Part shown: positions 17,283-25,072 of the stretch, piece after piece | Layout: every line of letters starts with the position of its first letter | How positions within the stretch are numbered: the stretch's first letter is position 1 | Source of the DNA: Marinobacter sp. F3R08 | Lineage (GTDB): Bacteria; Pseudomonadota; Gammaproteobacteria; Pseudomonadales; Oleiphilaceae | DNA length: 64,000 bases | Direction of reading: 5' to 3' | Assembly (NCBI RefSeq): GCF_018860425.1 | Contig: NZ_JAHKPI010000025.1 | Coordinates: 62,001-126,000 of the forward strand | Notes under the pieces: model-generated | Database searches by the model: none | Seen by the model: only the letters and a program-made list of their open reading frames with translations | Told to the model about the DNA's origin: nothing | Program-made: the position numbers and the translations under genes

Positions 17283-19409
17283 ATGGCGTTTGATGCTGAT
17301 GAAGAGATTTTGCAGGACTTTCTGGTAGAAGCCGGCGAAATCCTCGAAAAGCTGTCAGAGCAGTTGGTAGATCTTGAGCAAAATCCTGATGACAGTGATC
17401 TGCTTAACGCCATCTTCCGTGGCTTTCATACTGTTAAAGGCGGCGCGGGCTTCCTTCAGCTTGATGCCCTGGTGAGTTGCTGCCACTCCGCCGAGAACGT
17501 TTTCGATATTTTGCGCAATCACAAGCGCAAGGTGGACTCTGAGTTAATGGACGTGGTTCTGGAGGCCCTGGACAACGTCAATGCCATGTTTGAGCAGGTC
17601 CGCAATCATGAGGAGCTGACACCGGCTCCGGATGGACTGATAGCACGCCTGGATGCCCTGGCTGAGCCGGAAGGAGAACAGACGCCTGTCGCCGGTTCCC
17701 CATCAGAAGGTGAGGGGAATCATCCATCCGAGGACGGAGGCGACATCACTGACGACGAATTCGAACAGTTGCTGGATGCCTTGCAGGATGACAAATCCGG
17801 GGGCAACCCAACGGCTTCAGACTCCGCGTCAGTGGCGGGCGAGCCGGCAGGTTCCGGTGACGACGAGATTACCGACGATGAATTCGAGGCGTTACTGGAT
17901 CAGTTGCACGGAAAAGGGCAGTTTGCCGGTGCACAAGCGGACGAAGAAGGCAGTGCCAGTGAAGCCAAACCGGCCGCCAGGGAAGACAGCGTCGGCAGCG
18001 ACAATCTGATCACCGATGATGAGTTCGAGAAGTTGCTCGACGAACTTCACGGCAAGGGTGGCGCTCCAACAGGGGCTGAATCCTCCGCTGCGACAGAGAC
18101 CCCGGTCCCGAAAGAACCCTCAGCGCCTGAACAACCGGCGGGTTCGAAAGTACAGTCTCCAAAACCTGAAAAACCAAAGTCAGGACCGAAACCGGACGTC
18201 AAGGGCGCTGCGGCACCTGCCAAACCGGCCCGCGAAAATGCCCCGGCGGCGGAAACCACGGTACGGGTCGACACCAAGCGCCTTGATGACATCATGAACA
18301 TGGTGGGTGAGCTGGTGCTGGTTCGGAACCGGTTGCAACGTCTGGGTGCCGACAGCCAGGACGAGCACATGCACAAGGCGGTGTCGAACCTCGATGTTGT
18401 CACCACCGATCTTCAGTCTGCGGTGATGCAGACCCGGATGCAGCCGATAAAGAAAGTGTTTGGACGTTTCCCCCGGGTTGTTCGTGATCTTGCCAGGAAC
18501 CTCAAGAAAGAGGTGAATCTCGTGATGCACGGCGAGGAAACCGACCTGGACAAGAACCTGGTTGAGGCGCTGTCTGATCCGCTTGTTCACCTGGTGCGAA
18601 ATTCGGTCGACCACGGCATCGAAGCTCCGGAGGTGCGAGAGAAAGCAGGCAAGCCTCGTCAGGGCATGGTTACCCTGTCTGCCGAGCAGGAGGGCGATCA
18701 TATCCTGTTGTTTATCGAGGATGATGGTGCCGGCATGGATCCGGAAGTGCTGCGCCGGAAAGCGGTCGAAAAGGGTATTTACGAACAGGATGCCGCAGAT
18801 CGTTTGACGGATTCGGAGTGCTACAACCTCATTTTCGCTGCAGGTTTCTCCACCAAGGATCAGATTTCAGATGTCTCGGGCCGCGGTGTCGGGATGGATG
18901 TGGTCAAAACCAAGATTGGCCAGCTTAACGGCCAGTTGAGCATCGAATCGGCGTTGGGCAAAGGCTCACGAATTGTCATCAAGGTTCCGCTGACACTGGC
19001 GATCATGCCTACCCTGATGATCATGCTGGGGGATCAGTCCTTCGCATTGCCCCTGGTCAATGTGGTCGAAATTTTCCATCTGGATCTTACCAAGACCAAC
19101 ATCGTCGACGGGCGTGAATGTATTGTGGTGCGGGAGAAAGTATTCCCGCTGTTTCACATCAAGCGCTGGCTGATTCGCGGGGCCGCCGCCCAGGAAGTGC
19201 CTGAAAATGCGCATGTTGTTATCGTGGCTATGGGTACCAAACAGGTAGGCTTTGTTGTAGATCAGCTGGTTGGACAGGAAGAGGTGGTGATCAAGCCTCT
19301 CGGGCGCGCGTTGCAAGGGACGCCGGGAATGGCTGGTGCCACCATTACCGGTGATGGCCGGATTGCGCTGATTATTGATGTTCCCAGCCTGTTGCAGCAT
19401 TACGGCTGA
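17283..19409 (+). CDS. cheA: Chemotaxis histidine kinase CheA
   Basis: A 708-residue hybrid. The P1 Hpt domain has the phospho-accepting His49 in FHTVKGGAGF. A long variable linker (residues 130-325) follows, then dimerisation P3 (TKRLDDIMNMVGELVLVRNRL), the P4 kinase with HLVRNSVDHGIE, DDGAGMD and GRGVGMDVVK, and the P5 CheW-like domain. The linker carries three copies of an ITDDEFExLLDxLx motif (residues 155-168, 196-209, 243-256) and then a Pro/Lys/Ala-rich stretch. CheA phosphorylates CheY and CheB. No typical P2 domain is obvious, so the repeats may fill a docking role; that is inference. Confidence 0.96.
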   Translation: MAFDADEEILQDFLVEAGEILEKLSEQLVDLEQNPDDSDLLNAIFRGFHTVKGGAGFLQLDALVSCCHSAENVFDILRNHKRKVDSELMDVVLEALDNVNAMFEQVRNHEELTPAPDGLIARLDALAEPEGEQTPVAGSPSEGEGNHPSEDGGDITDDEFEQLLDALQDDKSGGNPTASDSASVAGEPAGSGDDEITDDEFEALLDQLHGKGQFAGAQADEEGSASEAKPAAREDSVGSDNLITDDEFEKLLDELHGKGGAPTGAESSAATETPVPKEPSAPEQPAGSKVQSPKPEKPKSGPKPDVKGAAAPAKPARENAPAAETTVRVDTKRLDDIMNMVGELVLVRNRLQRLGADSQDEHMHKAVSNLDVVTTDLQSAVMQTRMQPIKKVFGRFPRVVRDLARNLKKEVNLVMHGEETDLDKNLVEALSDPLVHLVRNSVDHGIEAPEVREKAGKPRQGMVTLSAEQEGDHILLFIEDDGAGMDPEVLRRKAVEKGIYEQDAADRLTDSECYNLIFAAGFSTKDQISDVSGRGVGMDVVKTKIGQLNGQLSIESALGKGSRIVIKVPLTLAIMPTLMIMLGDQSFALPLVNVVEIFHLDLTKTNIVDGRECIVVREKVFPLFHIKRWLIRGAAAQEVPENAHVVIVAMGTKQVGFVVDQLVGQEEVVIKPLGRALQGTPGMAGATITGDGRIALIIDVPSLLQHYG
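17745..18050 (+). repeat. Three spaced copies of an acidic docking-like motif in the CheA linker
   Basis: Coding repeats at 17745-17786 (ITDDEFEQLLDALQ), 17868-17909 (ITDDEFEALLDQLH) and 18009-18050 (ITDDEFEKLLDELH). They are separated by about 27 and 33 residues of poorly conserved, disordered-looking sequence. Codon use differs between copies, so they are old repeats kept at the protein level, not recent DNA duplications. Confidence 0.8.
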
Positions 19410-19463
19410 GCCGTGCCATAGGGTAACCATGGCCGGAGAACTATGGATTGGTAGGAGAAGTGG

Positions 19464-20627
19464 ATGACAGTTTCTGTCCTGGTCGTTGATGATTCAGGCT
19501 TTTTTCGCAAACGGCTGACGGAAATCCTGACCAGCTCTGGCCAGATCAAGGTGGTTGGTGCTGCCACGAACGGTCGGGAAGGCGTCGAGCTGGCCGAAAA
19601 GCTGCGCCCCGACGTGATTACCATGGATTACGAGATGCCGGTCATGGATGGTATCTCCGCCGTACGCGAAATCGTGCGTAAACATCCGATACCTGTGCTC
19701 ATGTTCTCCTCGCTCACCTACGAAGGTGCTCGAGTGACCCTGGATGCGCTGGAAGCTGGTGCCGTCGATTTCCTGCCCAAGAATTTCGAAGAAATTGCCC
19801 GGGACAACAGTCAACTCCAGAAGATTCTGATTGAGCGGATCCTGGATGTGGCGCGCAGCCGTCCAGGCACCCGGCCTCCGGCGCTGTCTCACCCACAACC
19901 GGCGGCAGCACCTACAAGGGTGTCGGGCCCGGCAGCGCGACCTCGCCCTGAACCGGCGCCGCGTCAGCGCCGTGATATACATGCTTCCACACCACCCGCA
20001 GGGCCTGCCGGCGACACCGAAGCGCCCAGGCGTCATGCCCGTCGAGGTCCTGCCAAGCACTACGCCGTCGTTGGTATCGGTACTTCAACCGGCGGACCGG
20101 TCGCCCTGCAACGGGTACTGACGGTATTGCCAGCAACGTTTCCCGCCCCCATCGTGTTGGTGCAGCATATGCCGGCCAGCTTTACGCCCGCCTTTGCCGA
20201 GCGTCTGAACAAGCTTTGTCGGATCGAGGTTCGGCAAGCCGAGGATGGCGATGTCCTTCGACCCGGGCTTGCGTTGTTGGCGCCCGGCGGCAAACAGATG
20301 ATGGTTGAGAGCCGGGGCGGGCAGGCCAGAATCCGTATTTTACCCGGCGACGAACGACTTAATTACAAACCCTGTGTCGATGTTACCTTCGGTTCTCTGG
20401 CCAGGAGCTTTCCGGGCAAGACTCTGGGCGTCATTCTGACCGGTATGGGCTCTGACGGTAAAGAAGGTTGCCGAATGATGAAGCAGAGTGGGTCGGATAT
20501 CTGGTCCCAGGATGAAAAGTCATCGGTGATCTATGGAATGCCAATGGCGGTCGCCAAGGCAGGGCTGACAGACGAAGTGCTGTCGCTTGACGACATCGGA
20601 CCCCGCCTGGTCGAAGGTGTTTGCTGA
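19464..20627 (+). CDS. cheB: Chemotaxis protein-glutamate methylesterase CheB
   Basis: A 387-residue protein. The N-terminal receiver domain has D55 in ITMDYEMP. A linker of about 70 residues rich in Pro, Ala and Arg follows, then the CheB esterase with catalytic Ser in GIGTSTGGP, His in LVQHMPASFT and Asp in ILTGMGSDG. It demethylates and deamidates chemoreceptors after phosphorylation by CheA. The stop codon overlaps the motC ATG by one base. No cheR is present in the window. Confidence 0.96.
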   Translation: MTVSVLVVDDSGFFRKRLTEILTSSGQIKVVGAATNGREGVELAEKLRPDVITMDYEMPVMDGISAVREIVRKHPIPVLMFSSLTYEGARVTLDALEAGAVDFLPKNFEEIARDNSQLQKILIERILDVARSRPGTRPPALSHPQPAAAPTRVSGPAARPRPEPAPRQRRDIHASTPPAGPAGDTEAPRRHARRGPAKHYAVVGIGTSTGGPVALQRVLTVLPATFPAPIVLVQHMPASFTPAFAERLNKLCRIEVRQAEDGDVLRPGLALLAPGGKQMMVESRGGQARIRILPGDERLNYKPCVDVTFGSLARSFPGKTLGVILTGMGSDGKEGCRMMKQSGSDIWSQDEKSSVIYGMPMAVAKAGLTDEVLSLDDIGPRLVEGVC

Positions 20628-21367
20628 TGGATATCCTGAGCCTGCTCGGGGTCGTACTGGCCTTTGCCGCCATACTCGGGGGGAACCTGCTCGAAGGGGG
20701 CGCACTGGGTTCCCTTTTCAATGGACCGGCGGCCATTATTGTTATCGGCGGCACCCTGGCCGCGACCATCCTGCAGACTTCCTGGCCCACCCTTAAACGG
20801 GCCTTTACCCAGGTGCGTTGGGTGTTCGTACCACCGTTCATTAGCCTGGAAGATGGGATCGGAAAGGTCATCGACTGGAGCGTAAAAGCCCGGAAACAAG
20901 GGTTGCTGGGGCTTGAAGGGCTTGCTGAACGGGAGCCGGAACCTTTCGCCCGTAAAGGGTTGCAGTTGTTGGTGGACGGCGCTGAAACCGAAACTATCAG
21001 GGGCATTATGGAAGTGGACCTGGAGTCCCGTGAGCAGCGGGATCTGGAGTCAGCAAAAGTGTTTGAGGCCATGGGTGGCTATTCGCCGACGATCGGTATT
21101 ATCGGTGCTGTCATGGGGCTGATACAGGTGATGACCAACCTTGAAGACCCGCAGTCTCTGGGTAGCGGGATCGCCACGGCATTTGTTGCAACCATATACG
21201 GTGTGGCGCTGGCCAATCTCCTGTTTTTCCCGGTGGCAAACAAGATGCGCGGTATCGTCAAGGAACGTACCCGTTACGAAGATATGATGATAGACGGCAT
21301 CATTGCCATCGCCGAGGGTGAAAACCCGAAATCCATAGAATTGCGGCTGCGGGGCTTTCTGCAGTAA
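20627..21367 (+). CDS. motC: Flagellar motor stator protein MotC (MotA family)
   Basis: A 246-residue MotA/PomA-type stator subunit with four membrane segments and the conserved ESREQRDLESAKVFEAMGGYSPTIGIIGAVMGL region (cytoplasmic charged loop, then helix three). The ATG overlaps the cheB stop (TGATG). With MotD it forms one of the two stator types found in Pseudomonas-like polar flagella, and the pair sits inside the chemotaxis cluster as it does there. Which ion drives it cannot be told from this alone. Confidence 0.93.
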   Translation: MDILSLLGVVLAFAAILGGNLLEGGALGSLFNGPAAIIVIGGTLAATILQTSWPTLKRAFTQVRWVFVPPFISLEDGIGKVIDWSVKARKQGLLGLEGLAEREPEPFARKGLQLLVDGAETETIRGIMEVDLESREQRDLESAKVFEAMGGYSPTIGIIGAVMGLIQVMTNLEDPQSLGSGIATAFVATIYGVALANLLFFPVANKMRGIVKERTRYEDMMIDGIIAIAEGENPKSIELRLRGFLQ

Positions 21368-21385
21368 GCATGGGCAGGCCAACTT

Positions 21386-22168
21386 ATGCGGCGTCGTAGG
21401 CAGCACCAGGACGATCTGCACAATAAGGAGCGGTGGCTGATTTCCTATGCGGATTTCATCACTCTGCTGTTCGCATTTTTCGTCGTTATGTATTCGGTTT
21501 CGTCGGTGAACGAGGGCAAATACAAGGTACTCTCGGAGACCCTGACTGGCGTATTCAATGCTCCCCAGCGATCGTTCAAACCTGTTGAAATTGGTGATCA
21601 GCCCCAGCGGTCGCCAGCCGCGCCTGCGGAGAATGTCATCACTCCGGCGGTTACTGAGGCTCCCAAAAATCCGGCACTGGACGCCCAGGGCCGAACTGAA
21701 GCTCTTCGGGCCATGGCAGACCAGCTGGCTATGGAGTTTGATGAACTGATTAATCAAGGGGTTGTGACCCTTGAGACCAGTGATCAGTGGCTGGAGCTGA
21801 ATCTGCCGAACAGTTTGCTGTTTGGCAGCGGTGATGCCGAGCCCCATTACGACGCGTTTGACGTTGTTGATAAAATCGCGACAGTCCTGAATAACCGGGA
21901 TAACGCGATCAAGGTTGAGGGCTTTACTGACAACCAACCAATCAATACCTCCCATTTCCCTTCCAACTGGGAACTGTCTACCGCTCGGGCGGCGGCGATG
22001 GCGCGGATGCTCGTGATGGAGGGCATCGAACCGGAACGTCTTGCTGCCGTCGGCTATGGCCAGTATCAGCCGGTTGCCCGGAATGATACCGAAGAGGGGC
22101 GAAGGCGAAATCGGCGAGTGGTATTGCTGATTTCCCGAGACGCCAGTATTCGCGGCGCCATGCGCTGA
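21386..22168 (+). CDS. motD: Flagellar motor stator protein MotD (MotB family)
   Basis: A 260-residue stator subunit. It has one N-terminal membrane helix with the ion-binding Asp in WLISYADFITLLFAFFVVMYS, a plug/linker region, and a C-terminal OmpA-like peptidoglycan-binding domain (about residues 130-255) with GFTDNQPINTS, NWELSTARAAAMARML and RRRNRRVVLLI. It follows motC by 18 bases. A hairpin and a FliA-type promoter follow before parA. Confidence 0.94.
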   Translation: MRRRRQHQDDLHNKERWLISYADFITLLFAFFVVMYSVSSVNEGKYKVLSETLTGVFNAPQRSFKPVEIGDQPQRSPAAPAENVITPAVTEAPKNPALDAQGRTEALRAMADQLAMEFDELINQGVVTLETSDQWLELNLPNSLLFGSGDAEPHYDAFDVVDKIATVLNNRDNAIKVEGFTDNQPINTSHFPSNWELSTARAAAMARMLVMEGIEPERLAAVGYGQYQPVARNDTEEGRRRNRRVVLLISRDASIRGAMR

Positions 22169-22238
22169 ACCGGTCGTCGACAGATACGGATAGATCCATT
22201 GGCACGGTTCCTGTATTACTCTCCGTTGAGAAAAGGTG

Positions 22239-22256
22239 CCGGCAAGAACTTGCCGG
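22239..22256. repeat. Hairpin in the motD-parA gap
   Basis: CCGGCAA (22239-22245) and TTGCCGG (22250-22256) pair around GAAC. It lies 71 bases after motD and 20 bases before the predicted FliA promoter. It may act as a weak terminator that separates motD from the parA unit. There is no T-run after it. Confidence 0.45.
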
Positions 22257-22275
22257 ACGTCCCCGCGTAATTCGT

Positions 22276-22302
22276 TCAAGTTGCCTGGGGACTGGCCGAT
22301 AA
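22276..22302 (+). promoter_or_regulatory. Predicted FliA (sigma-28) promoter for parA-parP(-cheW)
   Basis: TCAAG (22276-22280), a 14-base spacer, then GCCGATAA (22295-22302). The -10 box is a perfect match to the flagellar sigma-28 consensus and the -35 box matches the Pseudomonas-type TCAAG. It is intergenic, on the plus strand, and about 60 bases before the parA GTG. FliA itself is encoded at 15171 in this window. Confidence 0.75.
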
Positions 22303-22363
22303 CCGAAATGGTGGCTGCAGGTAATTGCGGGTCACACTGATGTGTTCTCTGGAGAATCAAAGC

Positions 22364-23161
22364 GTGCGAATCTGGGCGGTAGCCAATCAAAAAGGCGGTG
22401 TCGGAAAGACAACGAGTGTTGTGGCCCTGGGCGGCTTGCTTGCCGAACGCGGCAAGCGCGTTCTCGTTGTAGATCTGGATCCCCACGGTTCGCTTACCAG
22501 CTGGTTTGGCTATGATCCGGATACCATTGCACACAGCGTTTTTGACCTGTTTCAGCATCAGGGGAAGGTCCCTGAGGGGCTTCCAGCCCAACTGATCACC
22601 GAAACCAGTTGTAAGGGGTTGTCCCTGCTTCCGGCGAGCGCAGCATTGGCTACCCTTGAGCGAAGGATGATCGGCGTCGAGGGAATGGGGTTGATCATGT
22701 CCCGGGCCCTGGCCCAACTTTGGGACGACTTTGATTATGTGCTGCTGGACAACACCCCGTCTCTGGGCGTCCTGATGGTCAACGCCCTGGCGGCGGCTCA
22801 GCATCTGATCATCCCCGTGCAAACCGAATTCCTGGCCATCAAGGGACTGGAACGCATGCTCCACACTCTGAAGATGATCATGCGATCCCAGAAAAATGAA
22901 CTGTCCTATACCATCGTGCCAACGTTGTATGACCGGCGGACTCAGGCGTCTGTAAAGAGTCTGAATCTGTTGCGAAAAACCTACCGCGAATCCCTGTGGA
23001 GGTTTGCCATCCCGGTAGACACCAAATTCCGGGATGCCAGCCAGGGCGGTATCGTTCCCTCTGTGCTCGACGCAGACACTCATGGGGTCCGGGCGTACAG
23101 CCACCTGTTGGATGATCTGATGTCGCGGGTGGAGATGGTAAAGGAGCGTCAGCATGGCTGA
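22364..23161 (+). CDS. parA: ParA-family ATPase of the chemotaxis cluster
   Basis: A 265-residue ParA/Soj ATPase with deviant Walker A QKGGVGKTT near residue 9, VVDLDPHGSLTSWFG and LLDNTPSLGVLMVNALAAA. It belongs to the chemotaxis-linked ParA (ParC) type that places the Che array at the pole in Vibrio and Pseudomonas; no ParB is adjacent. I chose the GTG at 22364 because GGAG is 9 bases upstream and the protein then starts RIWAVANQKGG like relatives. The TTG at 22325 is possible. It overlaps the next gene by 8 bases. Confidence 0.9.
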   Translation: MRIWAVANQKGGVGKTTSVVALGGLLAERGKRVLVVDLDPHGSLTSWFGYDPDTIAHSVFDLFQHQGKVPEGLPAQLITETSCKGLSLLPASAALATLERRMIGVEGMGLIMSRALAQLWDDFDYVLLDNTPSLGVLMVNALAAAQHLIIPVQTEFLAIKGLERMLHTLKMIMRSQKNELSYTIVPTLYDRRTQASVKSLNLLRKTYRESLWRFAIPVDTKFRDASQGGIVPSVLDADTHGVRAYSHLLDDLMSRVEMVKERQHG

Positions 23162-23963
23162 CGAGAAATTGACAAAGCTGGCGGATCCGGAAACCGCTAT
23201 TGCCAGCTATCTTGATGAATTGCTGCATACGGCGACCAGTACAGCGCTCCGTGAAGAAACAATCGTATCCGAGTCGTTGAAACCAGAAGCTCAGGTGCCG
23301 CGCACATCCGTTCGTAGCAGACCGGCTCCGGTGAAAACCGTCGAAAAACTGTCACCAGAATCAGCGGCGCCTAGGCCAATCCCGGAAAAGCCGGTCGAAC
23401 CAGCGCGGCCGGTGGTACCTCAGGCTCCGGTAGTGCCTGTACCGAAGGCAAAGGTCGCGGTCCCACCAGAGCCCGAGCCGGCGGCGCCACCGTCCCGTCC
23501 GGAATGGTCAGAGCAGCCCTTTGAGTGCCTCATTTTTACGGTTGCGGGGCTGCAACTGGCCGTTCCATTGATTCTGCTTGGCGCTATTCATCGCATTGAA
23601 GATGAGATCCGGGCCATCCCGGGCAGTCCGCGCTGGTACATGGGAATTCGCGCGGATCAGGATCAGAATCTCCGGGTCGTGGATACCGCGGAATGGATTA
23701 TGGCCGGTCGGGTACCGCTCAATGCCCGCGAGAACTACCGATTCGTGATTCGATTGAATGACAGTGACTGGGGGCTTGCGTGTGACGATGTTGCCCAGTC
23801 CTTTACTTTGCGGCCCGAGGAAGTACGCTGGAGGACTGCTCGCAGCAAGCGTCCGTGGCTGGCAGGGACGGTCATTAATCACATGTGTGCGCTGATTGAT
23901 GTAGGTACGATGGCAGACTTGCTGGTGCGGGCTGAAAGGGAGCACCATCTGGATCTGAACTAA
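23154..23963 (+). CDS. parP: CheW-domain protein ParP-like
   Basis: A 269-residue protein. The N-terminal half is a Pro/Ala/Val-rich, probably disordered linker with many VP and EP steps. Residues from about 120 form a CheW-like domain (FECLIFTVAGLQLAVPLILLGAIHRIEDEI and later VINHMCALIDVGTMADLL). In Vibrio, ParP joins ParC to the CheA array and its C-terminal domain captures CheA. The 8-base overlap with parA indicates coupled translation. Function is inferred from domain and neighbourhood; the symbol is by analogy. Confidence 0.82.
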   Translation: MADEKLTKLADPETAIASYLDELLHTATSTALREETIVSESLKPEAQVPRTSVRSRPAPVKTVEKLSPESAAPRPIPEKPVEPARPVVPQAPVVPVPKAKVAVPPEPEPAAPPSRPEWSEQPFECLIFTVAGLQLAVPLILLGAIHRIEDEIRAIPGSPRWYMGIRADQDQNLRVVDTAEWIMAGRVPLNARENYRFVIRLNDSDWGLACDDVAQSFTLRPEEVRWRTARSKRPWLAGTVINHMCALIDVGTMADLLVRAEREHHLDLN

Positions 23964-23999
23964 GGCGTTTACCGGTTACCGAATGAAACCGAGCCGTGC

Positions 24000-24015
24000 T
24001 GGCACGGTTTGTGCC
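24000..24015 (+). promoter_or_regulatory. Possible RpoN promoter, overlapping an inverted repeat, upstream of cheW
   Basis: TGGCACGGTTTGTGCC has a perfect -24 box, GG at 24001-24002, ten bases, and GC at 24013-24014, but its -12 box is GTGCC rather than TTGCA. The same bases belong to two nested inverted repeats (CCGTGC-TG-GCACGG and GGCAC-GGTTT-GTGCC). A structural element could therefore mimic a promoter here. It is 83 bases before the cheW ATG. Confidence 0.4.
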
Positions 24016-24097
24016 CTTGAATATAGTATTGGGCACTGATGATATTTTTTTGACGATCAGGTTGCCCGCCGGGCAGCCCAATAGGAGAAACATCGCT

Positions 24098-24586
24098 ATG
24101 GCATCCCCGAGCGGACAAACCAATCAGTCCCAGGACGATCAGGTACTGCAGTACGTTACCTTCCGACTGGATGATGAGACCTACGGTCTGAATGTCATGC
24201 AGATCCAGGAAGTGCTGAGATACACGGAGATTGCTCCGGTTCCGGGTGCGCCGGATTACGTACTCGGCATCATCAACCTTCGGGGTAACGTGGTTACGGT
24301 CATCGACACCCGCCGGCGCTTCGGGCTTGCGGATGCGGAGATAACCGATGCCACTCGGGTTGTGGTGATGGAATCCGCCGATCAGGTCATGGGTATTCTG
24401 GTCGACTCCGTAGCCGAGGTGGTGTACCTGAAAGCCAGTGAAATCGAGACCGCACCGAACGTGGGTAATGAGGAAAGTGCCAAGTTTATCCAGGGCGTGT
24501 GCAACAAAGATGGCGAACTGATCATTCTGGTTGAGTTCGACAAGATGCTGTCAGACCACGAGTGGGCTGAAATCGCGGCACTGTAA
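24098..24586 (+). CDS. cheW: Chemotaxis coupling protein CheW
   Basis: A 162-residue CheW with QYVTFRLDDETYGLNVMQIQEVLRYTEI, VLGIINLRGNVVTVIDTRRRFGL and VEFDKMLSDHEWAEI. It links chemoreceptors to CheA. The ATG at 24098 follows AGGAGA. An in-frame ORF extends upstream to 23996 but has no family similarity there. The gene closes the conserved cheYZAB-motCD-parA-parP-cheW series. Confidence 0.96.
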   Translation: MASPSGQTNQSQDDQVLQYVTFRLDDETYGLNVMQIQEVLRYTEIAPVPGAPDYVLGIINLRGNVVTVIDTRRRFGLADAEITDATRVVVMESADQVMGILVDSVAEVVYLKASEIETAPNVGNEESAKFIQGVCNKDGELIILVEFDKMLSDHEWAEIAAL

Positions 24587-24653
24587 TCCGGGGAAACTCG
24601 ATACAGTCCCGAAGATGGATGCCTTCCGCGGCAAATAACGGGAGACATCCGTC

Positions 24654-25046
24654 ATGTTTTCAGAAATTCCTTCCTATCTTCCCTGGGCGCTGACTGTTGG
24701 CGCTTTGTGCCTGGTGTTTGTCCAGGGTCTGATTCTCGGACGTCAGGTCACCAGCCTCAGAGCCTCTCTGAAAGAACGCTGCGATACTCTTGGTCGGGAA
24801 CTGCATGCCACCACCAGTGGCAGCATGGGGGTAGGGCAGCGGCTGGTAACCTGTGAACGGCAGCTCCACGAGCTCCGGACCACTCTTGACGAAATGCGTC
24901 AGAACGATCCGCTGAGAATTTCCTATGATGAGGCCTCCAGGCTGGTTGATCTCGGCGCCGATATCGACGATCTTATGAATACGTGCGGGATTTCCCGTCC
25001 CGAGGCCGAGCTGGTGTCAGCACTCAGAAAACGTCAGGCGGCCTGA
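24654..25046 (+). CDS. DUF2802 protein with N-terminal membrane anchor and coiled coil
   Basis: A 130-residue protein. Residues 8-28 are a membrane helix (LPWALTVGALCLVFVQGLILG), about 35-85 are heptad-like helix, and the C-terminus (ASRLVDLGADIDDLMNTCGISRPEAELVSALRK) looks like a small helix-turn-helix. A protein of this kind directly follows cheW in Pseudomonas-type chemotaxis clusters. Its function is not known to me. It starts after GGGAGA and ends 26 bases before the fusion ATPase gene. Confidence 0.8.
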   Translation: MFSEIPSYLPWALTVGALCLVFVQGLILGRQVTSLRASLKERCDTLGRELHATTSGSMGVGQRLVTCERQLHELRTTLDEMRQNDPLRISYDEASRLVDLGADIDDLMNTCGISRPEAELVSALRKRQAA

Positions 25047-25072
25047 TCCCATGTCGTAACGGACGTAGCTCA

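Noticed and set aside
22195..22215. TGGCACGGTTCCTGT upstream of parA as a sigma-54 promoter
   Set aside because: The -12 element has GT instead of the invariant GC; the FliA element nearby is far better.
21050..23155. A 701-codon open frame on the minus strand across motC, motD and parA
   Set aside because: The plus-strand frames are firm family matches with coherent operon structure; the antisense product is His/Gln/Arg-rich with no domain and is a shadow of GC-biased codons.
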